In this document: piece by piece, positions 35,112-43,437 of the stretch
Position numbering within the stretch: position 1 is the stretch's first letter
Layout: each line of letters starts with the position of its first letter
Source: Bacteroidota bacterium
GTDB taxonomy: Bacteria > Bacteroidota > Ignavibacteria > Ignavibacteriales > Ignavibacteriaceae
DNA: 49,536 nucleotides
Direction of reading: 5' to 3'
Assembly: GCA_021813585.1 (NCBI GenBank)
Contig: JAKAJV010000109.1
Coordinates: 1-49,536 of the forward strand
Made by a program: the position numbers and the translations under genes
The notes under the pieces: generated by a model
What the model was told of the DNA's origin: nothing
The model's database searches: none
Seen by the model: the letters and a program-made list of their open reading frames with translations, nothing else

Positions 35112-35670
35112 ATTCTTTCTGTTTTAAAAATTCAAGTGCTCTTATTATATATGCAATTAAGGATAGCGCCATTAATACGATGCTCATGTAATACAAGAAC
35201 ATGAAAAAAATATTTGCTTTGTCAACTTGTAAAATTATAAGCAAAATAATAATGCCAATATTCGAGACCGTAATTTTGCCGAGTACGTTGGAAGGCAACA
35301 CCTTTCCCAATTTATTCGAGACAAATACACCACCAATAAATATTACAAGGTCTCTGGAGAGAATTAAAATTAAATAATAAGGGGCTATTTCTCCTATTAT
35401 AAAAAGTTTAATTATTACGGCTCCAACAACAACTTTATCTGCTAAAGGGTCAATAATTTTCCCAAGTTCGGTTACTTCTTTATATTTTCTTGCAAGATAT
35501 CCGTCAAGACTGTCGGTAGCAGCAGCAGCGATGCAGAGTACAGCCGTAATTATTCTTACATTGTAGCCATTAAAATTATCCAGCAGTATCCACAACGGGA
35601 TTGCCGATAATAATCTAATAAGGCTTAGCAGATTCGATTTTGTCTTTATTTCGAGGAAATTTATTTTCAT
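35098..35670 (-). CDS. pgsA: CDP-diacylglycerol-glycerol-3-phosphate 3-phosphatidyltransferase
   Basis: Inner-membrane enzyme (190 aa) of phosphatidylglycerol synthesis. The CDP-alcohol phosphatidyltransferase signature is intact: DSLDGYLARKYKEVTELGK followed by IDPLADK, with the three Asp that bind magnesium and the transferred group. About four to five membrane helices are visible. The start overlaps the stop of the subtilase gene (ATGA) and ftsY begins inside its 3' end. PgsA is the usual product of this family in Bacteroidota; phosphatidylserine synthase would be the alternative, but lacks the RKYKEVTELGKI spacing. Confidence 0.9.
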   Translation of the reverse strand: MKINFLEIKTKSNLLSLIRLLSAIPLWILLDNFNGYNVRIITAVLCIAAAATDSLDGYLARKYKEVTELGKIIDPLADKVVVGAVIIKLFIIGEIAPYYLILILSRDLVIFIGGVFVSNKLGKVLPSNVLGKITVSNIGIIILLIILQVDKANIFFMFLYYMSIVLMALSLIAYIIRALEFLKQKEYGNI

Positions 35671-38600
35671 TTTACTACGGCAAATTTACCTAATTTTACT
35701 TCAATTTCATTATTTGAATCGTCTAACGTTGCGATCCTATAGATATAAATTCCGCTGTTTAATAAATTGCCGTTTACATCCTTTAGGTTGTATTCAAAGC
35801 CACCGTTATCGGTCTTTCCTTCTGTATCGAACACTTGTTTACCATTTAAATTGAATATTGCAATCTTAATGTGTCCCGGCAGATTGGCAAACGTTATATA
35901 TTCATTCCCGCTGTTTAGTCTAGCAGGACTAGGGTATACATACAAATTCGCCAGGTTGTTTGCTACGGCAGTTAAAACCAAATAACTTCCTGCACCGCTA
36001 TTAATTGGTACATTGCCGGAGTTTGACGACGAAGTTATATTAAGAATGTGCAATGTATATTCTTTACCGATTGAACCGACCGGCCTGCTTCCGTCTAGGA
36101 TTATATATATTGTCTTGTGGTCTTCTTTATCAAATTGAATTCCGGATATTTTATTATATGGACTAAAGACATAGTTTTCTTTATTCAAGGCAGCAACGGT
36201 ATCAACATCATTATTAAAAGTAATTTTTATTTTATAAGGTGATAATATTTCGTGCGATGATATAAAAAATTCTTTATTGTTAATTGTATTAATAACCGTA
36301 AAATCCAAAGTATCTTCTTTAATTGGGGAACCGTAAAAGTCTATTAAGTCCTTTACTATTATTTTATTCGGCCCGATAGGTAAAGGGCTATTAAAAGACA
36401 ACAAATACGAAAATTGACTGGCGGCTGAAATAGAATTCGGCGCACCGGTTCCCGGTATTTCGAATGAAAGCAAATCATCAATTGTTGTGTTTATCTTAGC
36501 GGAAAAATTTATTAATACGGAATTTTGATTCTTACTAACTGCCGCTAACGGCACCGCAGGATTGTGAGAGTAAACTTGAATTATTTGACTTATGTTTGAA
36601 TAGGAAATTCTTTTGGAGTAATCGGCACTTTTAATTCCGTAATAGTAAGTTAATGAATTTGAAACTGTCGAGTCCAAAAAAGAATTCGAGGCTGTTGAGT
36701 CAATTAAAACTAAATTTGAATTTGTTGTACCGCGATAAACAAGATATTCAGGAGAATTCCCCGTCCAGCTTAACATTGCTACAGATGAATCAATGTTGTA
36801 TCCGGACAAATTAGTTGGAGTAGCCGGACTGTTCGGCACCGAAAACTCATAAAATGTAATTCCCTGACTAGTCGGGAAAGCAACTTCCGGTACGCCGTCC
36901 TTATTCAAGTCGCCTACAAAAACCGAACTCGAATTGATATTTTCCTTGTATGATATTATCGTATTCTGCCCGCCGTTATATTTGAATATATAAGAATACG
37001 GATACACAAAAAGTATTAATTGATCGGTACCGCTGTTATCGAGATCTGCAAACCGAAGGCTGTTATCAGCCTGTTGAAATTGAGAATTGAATTCAGTTGT
37101 CGGATCGATAAATGTTTGGTCGTATACTATATTAATCGAATCGGAAACAAAATTAAAAATGATCAGCCTATAGTAAGGGGCTATATCCAAATTACTTTTT
37201 GAATGCAGAAGAACGGCCATGGATTCCTTTTTGCCGTCTGTATAGTGGCCGGCAGCTATATATGCAGAAGAACTTTCAAAGCCGGAAGATATTACCTTAT
37301 CTTTTAGATATTGGTTGCTGCCTAATATTTTATAGCTGAAAATATCTCCGTCTTGATCTACCATCCAAATCTCATTCTTGCCGTCACCGTCCATATCGGT
37401 TATAACGGCATGAGGATAAGTCAAAACATTTCCGCCGTCTCCGGCTGCAGTAAAGTTTACCAATCTTACGGGATCGGACAGACTTAGATCGCCGTTAACC
37501 TTCCATATTACAAAAGAAGTGTCGCTGTCTATTTCAATTAACTCGGTCTTTCCGTCATTATCAATATCCTGCGCAAGTACAGGCCAGAACTTGCCGGTGG
37601 TGTCTATAAACTTAACGTCTAATTTTGTTGAATAAGCAGAGTCCTGCTCATATATAAAACCGTCATATACGAACGAAGTAAGAAAGTCTTTCTTGCCGTT
37701 GAAATTAAAATCTCCGAAGTCATTTACTATTCTGTCCTGAAGAGAATCGATCTGAATAAAACTATTGCCCTTTAGCTTGTAGATAGTTGAGATTCGAGGA
37801 TTGGAAGCTTTTCTAAGGACAACCTCATTTGAATCGCTTGAGGTCAGGTTGATAGGATTTTCATATATATCCCCTGCCTGCAGTGAGAACGGTTCCTGTA
37901 TTTGGTAAGCAGGCTTTAGCGGGAAATCAGTGTTAAAAAAATAATCTTTCCCTAGATTGTTGATTACTGTTTTTAATCCGACTTGATTCTGCGCTTCGAA
38001 ATAAACTTCATACTTGGAATCCGGCGACACTAATTCTTTTGGTATAAATCCGTAATGCATTGAATTTACCATTTGAACATTTGTATTAAAGCCGTCCAAC
38101 GTTACAAAATTAAAGCTACCTGCGCCTACTAGCTTATAATACATCCGCACGGTTGTAGGCTGGTTGGTATAAACAGATGCAAGTATGGTTGACTTTTCTC
38201 CATAGAATGCTGAACCAGCAAAAACAAGCTGTGCAATAGGAGGATTTCTTATTACATTAAAATTCACTCTTTCTTCTAGAGGCTTTCCGCTGCTCTGGTA
38301 AACAACAAGCCGCAGACAATACACTGAATCATTAAAGTTCGATATATTTAGATTATAAATATTGCTGCCTTTAAATTGATACTGACCGTTCTGAATAAGC
38401 GTTGTCCATCTGTCGGGATTTAATCCCGTCCCTTCGTAAAGGCTGTATCCGTTAAAATAAGCGGATAAAATTGTTGCATTAATAGTAAGTGTATCAGAAG
38501 AGGTAGAAAAATTTTGTTCCGGATAGTTGAATTTAATTACCGATGGAGCCGTAACACTTACCGCCTTGTAAAGGTCTAATCTTCCAGCGCCGCTTTTAGA

Positions 38601-39884
38601 GTCCCAGCCGGATTGCTCAATATCATCGGCGGTGGATTTTAGTATTTGTTTCACTTCTTCATTTGTAAAGTTTCCAAGGGATAATATTAATCCGGCCGCT
38701 GCCGATACAAAAGGTGCAGATGCAGATGTACCGCTAACCGTTGCATAGCCTCCGCCTTTAGCAGTTGTCAGTATATCTGTCCCTGGCGCAACAAGGTCCA
38801 GCGTAGAGCCGTAATTAGAGCTAGGCGCAACGTTATCGTCAACAGTTGAATTGCCTACACATATTACCTCCGAATAGCCCGAAGGATAATGAGGCAAATC
38901 ATTTCCATCGTTTCCCGAACTTGCAACTAATACTACACCTTTGCTGTATGCATATCTAATTACATCTCTTAAAACATAAGAATATTGGGTGTCGCCGAAG
39001 CTCATGTTTATTACTTTAGCTCCCATTTTAACTGCATATAAAATTGCAGCAGCAACATCATCTTCCTCGCCGTATCCAGACGGATCGAACGCTCTTAGGT
39101 TAAGCAGTTTTGCTTTTGGCGCTACACCTGCAATGCCGATAAGGTTATTTGTCTCGGCGGCAATAATGCCGGCAATAAATGTTCCGTGGCCGTTTTCGTC
39201 CATCGGGTTGTTATCCCAATCCAAATAATCTCCGGCGCTGGAATCAAAAGGAAATCCTTTGCGGTCTGTAAAATCCCATCCCATATAATCATCAACAAAT
39301 CCGTTATGGTCGTCATCAATGCCGTTATATTCTTTGTTGTTTCCGTTTTTATCTGTGCCGGTCTCTCCCGGATTAATATATATTTGATTTTTCAAATCAG
39401 GATGAAGGTAGTCGATTCCTGTGTCAATCACTCCTATTAATATTGAGTCCGAGCCTTCGGTTATGTTCCATGCGTCGAAGGCCCTTATTTTTTTTAGCGC
39501 CCACTGCTGGCCGGCTAAGCTGTCGTTCGGAATTGAATCTATCTTGTAAATATTGGACTGCTGGATGTATTCAATCGAAGGATCATTTTTAGCTTCTTCA
39601 ATAAATTTTTCTGCTGCTGCCTGGCTGTCGAATGTCAGCTTTACTATTCGTGAAAGATTTGAGTCGTCCTTTCCCAGGTTTTTGGCAAAGTACTGGGCAG
39701 AAAAAATTACATTTGCTAATTTCTTTCCTGAATGGGGGCTAAAAAATTCGCCGGTTTGAATCTTCTCATTTATTAAGCTGCGGCTTACTGTGTTTTTATA
39801 TTTTATAAAATAAGTTGATTGAGGAAAGGATAATACGTTATATATAATAGCAAGTAAAAAAGCAATTTTTACTTTAAAGCTCAT
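35667..39884 (-). CDS. Secreted S8 (subtilisin-like) protease with repeat region and T9SS-type tail
   Basis: A 1405-residue exported protease. A signal peptide (KIAFLLAIIYNVLSFPQ) and an inhibitor-like propeptide (about 20-125) precede the peptidase S8 domain (about 130-490). The triad is Asp in IGVIDTGIDYLHPDL, His in DENGHGTFIAGIIAA and Ser in SGTSASAPFVSAAAG; the oxyanion Asn is in SSGNDGNDLP. Then come about 900 residues of beta-rich modules, with VCBS/FG-GAP-like D-x-D-x-D-G units (DIDNDGKTELIEID, DMDGDGKNEIW, DLNKDGVPEV), a fibronectin-III-like segment and a C-terminal SSGIYIYRIATL/KLGKFAVVK module that resembles a T9SS sorting domain. I start at ATG 39884 because AAGGA precedes it and the signal peptide begins there; an upstream in-frame start near 39995 would only add shadow coding over purF. 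It overlaps purF by 11 bases and pgsA by four. Confidence 0.9.
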   Translation of the reverse strand: MSFKVKIAFLLAIIYNVLSFPQSTYFIKYKNTVSRSLINEKIQTGEFFSPHSGKKLANVIFSAQYFAKNLGKDDSNLSRIVKLTFDSQAAAEKFIEEAKNDPSIEYIQQSNIYKIDSIPNDSLAGQQWALKKIRAFDAWNITEGSDSILIGVIDTGIDYLHPDLKNQIYINPGETGTDKNGNNKEYNGIDDDHNGFVDDYMGWDFTDRKGFPFDSSAGDYLDWDNNPMDENGHGTFIAGIIAAETNNLIGIAGVAPKAKLLNLRAFDPSGYGEEDDVAAAILYAVKMGAKVINMSFGDTQYSYVLRDVIRYAYSKGVVLVASSGNDGNDLPHYPSGYSEVICVGNSTVDDNVAPSSNYGSTLDLVAPGTDILTTAKGGGYATVSGTSASAPFVSAAAGLILSLGNFTNEEVKQILKSTADDIEQSGWDSKSGAGRLDLYKAVSVTAPSVIKFNYPEQNFSTSSDTLTINATILSAYFNGYSLYEGTGLNPDRWTTLIQNGQYQFKGSNIYNLNISNFNDSVYCLRLVVYQSSGKPLEERVNFNVIRNPPIAQLVFAGSAFYGEKSTILASVYTNQPTTVRMYYKLVGAGSFNFVTLDGFNTNVQMVNSMHYGFIPKELVSPDSKYEVYFEAQNQVGLKTVINNLGKDYFFNTDFPLKPAYQIQEPFSLQAGDIYENPINLTSSDSNEVVLRKASNPRISTIYKLKGNSFIQIDSLQDRIVNDFGDFNFNGKKDFLTSFVYDGFIYEQDSAYSTKLDVKFIDTTGKFWPVLAQDIDNDGKTELIEIDSDTSFVIWKVNGDLSLSDPVRLVNFTAAGDGGNVLTYPHAVITDMDGDGKNEIWMVDQDGDIFSYKILGSNQYLKDKVISSGFESSSAYIAAGHYTDGKKESMAVLLHSKSNLDIAPYYRLIIFNFVSDSINIVYDQTFIDPTTEFNSQFQQADNSLRFADLDNSGTDQLILFVYPYSYIFKYNGGQNTIISYKENINSSSVFVGDLNKDGVPEVAFPTSQGITFYEFSVPNSPATPTNLSGYNIDSSVAMLSWTGNSPEYLVYRGTTNSNLVLIDSTASNSFLDSTVSNSLTYYYGIKSADYSKRISYSNISQIIQVYSHNPAVPLAAVSKNQNSVLINFSAKINTTIDDLLSFEIPGTGAPNSISAASQFSYLLSFNSPLPIGPNKIIVKDLIDFYGSPIKEDTLDFTVINTINNKEFFISSHEILSPYKIKITFNNDVDTVAALNKENYVFSPYNKISGIQFDKEDHKTIYIILDGSRPVGSIGKEYTLHILNITSSSNSGNVPINSGAGSYLVLTAVANNLANLYVYPSPARLNSGNEYITFANLPGHIKIAIFNLNGKQVFDTEGKTDNGGFEYNLKDVNGNLLNSGIYIYRIATLDDSNNEIEVKLGKFAVVK

Positions 39885-41358
39885 ACATTTCCTTATTAAA
39901 ACTCGGGTCAACTTCGGTAGGATAATTACCTGAGAAACATGCCGTACAGAAATTTTCCGGATTTGCCTCCGATACGGCTTCGAGCATTTCATCAATAGTT
40001 AAATATTCCAGGCTGTTTACACCTAAATATTTTTCAATCTCCTTTACATTACCATGCATTTGGTTTGCGATTAATTCTTCACGGCTGGGGAAATCCATTC
40101 CGTAATAGCATGGGTGCATAATAGGCGAAGAAGAAATTCTTAAGTGTATCTCTTTCGGGTGAGCTTCCTTAATCAAATTAACTAATTGCTTGGATGTGGT
40201 CCCTCTTACAATCGAATCATCAACTATTACTACAGTCCGGCCTTCTAGTACGCCTTTTACAATATTGAATTTAATACGCACACCTATTTTCCTTTTTTCC
40301 TGCCCCGGCTGGATAAATGTACGGCCGATATAATGGCTCCTAATCAACCCGATTTCCAGCTTAGAATTAATACCTTGCTTTTCAAGCTGGGCTTGATATC
40401 CCAACGCAGTTGTATTAGAACTGTCCGGCACGCTTATAACTATTACTTTTTCTCCGTCTTTATCGTAGACCGGGTATTTTCTTGCTAGTATTTTCCCCAG
40501 CCTTCTTCTCATCTTATCAACGTTATGGCCGAATATAAAACTATCGGGGCGCGAAAAATATATGTACTCAAAGATGCAGTGCTTCTTATGAAAATTATTT
40601 CCGTTTAAAATTTTATACGATTTAATTTGATCGTCTTCGACAACTTCATTATCAATTACTACAATTTCTCCCGGTTCTACTTCTCGAATAAACCTGGCAG
40701 AAATAATATCGAATGCGCACGTTTCAGAGGCAATAACAAACGTACCGTTCAATTTCCCGATTGACAACGGCCTGAAGCCGAAAGGATCTCTTGCGGCAAT
40801 TAGCTTATCGTCGGTTAATATAGATAGTGAATACGCTCCTTGAAGCTTGGCTAGTGCTTCTCTTATTTGATCTACCTGGTTATTCAGCTTGCTTCGTGCA
40901 ATTAAATGTAATATTACTTCAGTATCGCTGGTTGTTTGAAATATAGCGCCTTCATTTACCAGTTCTTCCCGGAGTAGTTTTGCATTGGTAAGATTTCCAT
41001 TATGAGCGACTGCAATGTTGCCGAGTCTATAATTTACAACAAACGGCTGAATATTTTTTATAGATTCGGATGAGCCGGTTGTTGAATACCGGTTATGCCC
41101 GATTGCAGCATTGCCGGTTAGAGTACTGTGGAATACTTTCGAATCGGAAAAAACTTCTGAGACAAGACCTTCGCCTTTGAAAATATTAAAAACCGGCTTA
41201 CCATTCTGCTTAAAATCCCGCGTAACTATTCCGCTTGCTTCTTGTCCCCTATGCTGTAATGCGTGCAGTCCGTAGTAAGTATTTATTGCTGATTCATTAT
41301 TCCCAAATATTCCAAAAACACCACAATGACATTTGGGTTTATCGGATGTAAATTCCAT
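39874..41358 (-). CDS. purF: Amidophosphoribosyltransferase
   Basis: First committed enzyme of purine synthesis (494 aa), converting PRPP and glutamine into phosphoribosylamine. The N-terminal glutaminase begins after a short propeptide at Cys12 (CGVFGIFG). ALQHRGQEASGI and NRYSTTG follow. The phosphoribosyltransferase half has the PRPP motif VVIVDDSIVRGTTSKQLV. Cysteines that hold the Fe-S cluster in the Bacillus-type enzyme are present at KKHCIFEY, HPCYYGMD and FCTACFSGNYPTE, so the enzyme should be oxygen-labile and cluster-bearing. The subtilase gene overlaps the last 11 bases. Confidence 0.97.
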   Translation of the reverse strand: MEFTSDKPKCHCGVFGIFGNNESAINTYYGLHALQHRGQEASGIVTRDFKQNGKPVFNIFKGEGLVSEVFSDSKVFHSTLTGNAAIGHNRYSTTGSSESIKNIQPFVVNYRLGNIAVAHNGNLTNAKLLREELVNEGAIFQTTSDTEVILHLIARSKLNNQVDQIREALAKLQGAYSLSILTDDKLIAARDPFGFRPLSIGKLNGTFVIASETCAFDIISARFIREVEPGEIVVIDNEVVEDDQIKSYKILNGNNFHKKHCIFEYIYFSRPDSFIFGHNVDKMRRRLGKILARKYPVYDKDGEKVIVISVPDSSNTTALGYQAQLEKQGINSKLEIGLIRSHYIGRTFIQPGQEKRKIGVRIKFNIVKGVLEGRTVVIVDDSIVRGTTSKQLVNLIKEAHPKEIHLRISSSPIMHPCYYGMDFPSREELIANQMHGNVKEIEKYLGVNSLEYLTIDEMLEAVSEANPENFCTACFSGNYPTEVDPSFNKEMYEL

Positions 41359-41494
41359 ATAGGCTTAACTTAAAAAATTTTTGCTGCTAAATTAAGAATA
41401 ATATTAAAGTATTAAAATAGATTTGATGCGGAAAACAAAAAAGGTATTCTTTATATCACCAATACATACTAAAATGAAATACTTATTTTAGCTA

Positions 41495-41524
41495 AAAATA
41501 ACAAAGCCCGTTTGGGTAACGGGC
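41495..41524 (-). terminator. Rho-independent terminator after tRNA-Pro
   Basis: On the minus strand GCCCGTT and AACGGGC form a seven-base stem with a five-base loop, followed by a T-rich tract. It begins 19 bases after the tRNA 3' end and should end the MerR - tRNA transcript before purF. Confidence 0.85.
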
Positions 41525-41542
41525 GATAATGTATCTAACCAG

Positions 41543-41616
41543 TCGGAACGGTGGGATTTGAACCCACGACCACCTGAACCCCATTCAGGTACGCTACCGG
41601 GCTGCGCCACGTTCCG
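41543..41616 (-). tRNA. tRNA-Pro (anticodon GGG)
   Basis: Read on the minus strand, CGGAACG pairs with CGTTCCG as the acceptor stem. The D arm (GCGC...GCGT), the anticodon stem CCTGA/TCAGG with loop ATGGGGT (anticodon GGG) and the T arm GTGGG TTCAAAT CCCAC are all standard. The discriminator base is A; the next bases are CT, so CCA is not encoded and must be added. It starts four bases after the MerR-family gene. Confidence 0.97.
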
Positions 41617-41620
41617 AATT

Positions 41621-42016
41621 TTATAATTTTGACACTAGAAGTTCTAGAATATTTTTTATTTCTTCAAGATCTTTCTTAATTGAAGGCCTTTCTTTTTTTA
41701 CGATAGTCACCGGATTCATTAACTCGCCGGGGGTTTCTTCTGTCTCTTTAGTCTGGACAGCAACTTCCGGAGTATAATTTTCCAGAATTTTTTTTGCTCC
41801 TTCGATAGTATATTTTTTTTCTCTCAATAAATTTTTAATATGAAGAATTAGCTGGATATCTTTATTTGTGTATATCCTATTTCCTGCTCTGTTTTTCTGA
41901 GGTTTTAGTTCTTCAAATTCAGTTTCCCAATATCTTAAAACATATTGCTCAACTTCGGTAATTTTACTTACTTCGCTTATTGAATAATATAGTTTTCTGA
42001 TTGAAAGATTTTTCAT
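41621..42016 (-). CDS. MerR-family transcriptional regulator
   Basis: A 131-residue regulator. An N-terminal MerR winged helix-turn-helix (KLYYSISEVSKITEVEQYVL, RYWETEFEELKP, NRIYTNKDIQLILHI, about residues 8-75) is followed by a short linker and a C-terminal helix (about 105-131) for dimerisation. It lacks the metal- or drug-binding domain of classical MerR proteins, so the signal is unknown; similar short MerR proteins are common in Bacteroidota. The next gene on the strand is tRNA-Pro, four bases downstream, probably on the same transcript. Confidence 0.88.
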   Translation of the reverse strand: MKNLSIRKLYYSISEVSKITEVEQYVLRYWETEFEELKPQKNRAGNRIYTNKDIQLILHIKNLLREKKYTIEGAKKILENYTPEVAVQTKETEETPGELMNPVTIVKKERPSIKKDLEEIKNILELLVSKL

Positions 42017-42172
42017 TTTTCCTCAAAAAAAATTTGAGAGAAAAATAACTAATCATTTCTTTAATATCAAGATTAAGGTTATTAAATAAGCTATCCCTTT
42101 AACTAAATCTCATAATCTGTTCTATTTTTACCTGTACAATTTTAAGCTTGCTAAAAGTTTTTTTAAAACGAA

Positions 42173-42607
42173 TTATTTCCTCTCTCCCGACAATTTTAAT
42201 ATCAAATAAACGGCAGCAAGGTAACCGTGTTCTTTGAACCCCGATAAATATCCGTCGCATGCCGATGCCGTTATTAGTTCCTGTCTGAAACTCTCTCTGT
42301 TTACCAGATGAGACAGGTGAACTTCAACTTTTATAAGAGGACTTTCCGCTAATGCATCTCTAATTGCTACAGAAGTATGTCCGTATCCTCCGGGATTTAT
42401 TATAATACCGTTAAAAAGTTCCCCGGCAGTTTGAATCTTATCAATCAACTCCCCTTCCAAATTCGACTGGAAAAAAGAAAATTGAATTTCGGGGAATTCT
42501 TTTTCGATTAAGTCATAAATATTTTTCAGGCTTAATGCACCATATTTATTCTTATCTCTTGTACCTAACAGGTTAAGATTAGGACCATTTAGCACTAGGA
42601 TTTTCAT
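42173..42607 (-). CDS. aroQ: 3-dehydroquinate dehydratase, type II
   Basis: Shikimate-pathway enzyme (144 aa) that dehydrates 3-dehydroquinate to 3-dehydroshikimate as a dodecamer. ILVLNGPNLNLLGTRD opens the flavodoxin-like fold; KYG holds the catalytic Tyr. The catalytic His lies in NPGGYGHTSVAIRDAL, and EVHLSHLVNRESFR contains further substrate-binding residues. The loop NPGGYGHTS differs from the common NPGAYTHTS form, but the His, Ser and Arg are kept. Start overlaps the preceding small gene (ATGA). Confidence 0.93.
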   Translation of the reverse strand: MKILVLNGPNLNLLGTRDKNKYGALSLKNIYDLIEKEFPEIQFSFFQSNLEGELIDKIQTAGELFNGIIINPGGYGHTSVAIRDALAESPLIKVEVHLSHLVNRESFRQELITASACDGYLSGFKEHGYLAAVYLILKLSGERK

Positions 42608-42876
42608 TTCGTCTCAGCCATTTCTTCAATTATTTCTCTTATTTTGGGCGTCAAATACATTTGATCGATACCTAATTCCTTTAATGCCATAGAAAGTATC
42701 ATCACCTTTCTTTGGAGGTTAGCCATTTTGTTTATTACAATTACTTTATTTTCTTTTAAAATACAATAGCCTCCTTTGAAATCTCCCTTCTCAAAGCGAA
42801 CCTCAGCGCCCAATTGAGCCGCGAGCGCTTTTAAATCCTGAATTATTTCTTCAAATTCCTTCTCTTTAATCTTCAT
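42604..42876 (-). CDS. Small conserved hypothetical protein
   Basis: A 90-residue protein without a signal peptide. A first helix (residues ~5-22) leads to VRFEKGDFKGGYCILKENKV with a VIVINK strand, and a helical second half with ALKELGIDQMYLTPKI. The GDFKGGYCILKENKVIVINK pattern resembles small uncharacterised proteins that accompany shikimate or recombinase genes in several bacteria, but I cannot name a family. It lies between a membrane-protein gene (11-base overlap) and aroQ (four-base overlap). Confidence 0.6.
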   Translation of the reverse strand: MKIKEKEFEEIIQDLKALAAQLGAEVRFEKGDFKGGYCILKENKVIVINKMANLQRKVMILSMALKELGIDQMYLTPKIREIIEEMAETK

Positions 42877-43399
42877 GCTTTTCTTTTTGTTTATATTTAA
42901 ACGGCTGAAAAAGAATGAAAAATATAACAGCGAAATAACAGATTATCTCAACTACCGGAAAGCTGCTTAAGACCTTGAACCTTTTAACATACAAATTTAT
43001 AATTTCGTTGGCATTAAATACACCGCCAGCAACCTGAATTATTGTTCTGTAATCAATGGTCATTAAATAAACTTCAAATGGAAGTGTAATAAATATTATG
43101 GCAGAAATTATAAAAAGCCAGCCATTCTGTTTTAGATTTATCTTGGACGAAATTAAAAAGATTATTAGACTAACGATAAATATAATGTACAAAATTGATG
43201 TTAATAAAATGACTGCATTAAATGCCGATATTATTCCCGGCAAATTTTGTCCGTTTACAAAATCGTTTAGTTGAAATTGATTACCTTTAAACAGGTGGTA
43301 CGTTAATGTTAATCTGGCAAAATAACTTCCAAACCATAATGCCCCTGAAGTAAAACAGATAAATAAAAATATCTTTGAAAATTTGTTTAAGTTTCTCAT
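42866..43399 (-). CDS. Four-helix integral membrane protein of unknown function
   Basis: A 177-residue protein with about four membrane helices (IFLFICFTSGALWFGSYFA; AVILLTSILYIIFIVSLIIF; GWLFIISAIIFITLP; VVEIICYFAVIFFILF) and a Lys-rich cytoplasmic tail. There is no catalytic or transport motif I can see. It is 38 bases from the start of the divergent Ppx/GppA gene, so a shared promoter region is likely, and it heads the overlapping unit that continues through the small conserved gene to aroQ. Confidence 0.7.
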   Translation of the reverse strand: MRNLNKFSKIFLFICFTSGALWFGSYFARLTLTYHLFKGNQFQLNDFVNGQNLPGIISAFNAVILLTSILYIIFIVSLIIFLISSKINLKQNGWLFIISAIIFITLPFEVYLMTIDYRTIIQVAGGVFNANEIINLYVKRFKVLSSFPVVEIICYFAVIFFILFQPFKYKQKEKHED

Positions 43400-43437
43400 A
43401 TAATTATTTTATTGTATAAACTAAAATAAAAAAAATT

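Noticed and set aside
39885-39995. Upstream 37-residue extension of the subtilase reading frame
   Set aside because: It lies wholly inside the purF coding region, has no signal-peptide character, and a ribosome binding site plus signal peptide start at ATG 39884.
41486-41497. 12-base palindrome TTTTAGCTAAAA as an operator
   Set aside because: It overlaps the T-rich tail of the tRNA terminator and is A/T rich, so chance or terminator structure explains it.
41543-41616. tRNA-Pro as an integration site for an island
   Set aside because: No integrase, direct repeat of the tRNA end or foreign gene block is seen on either side.
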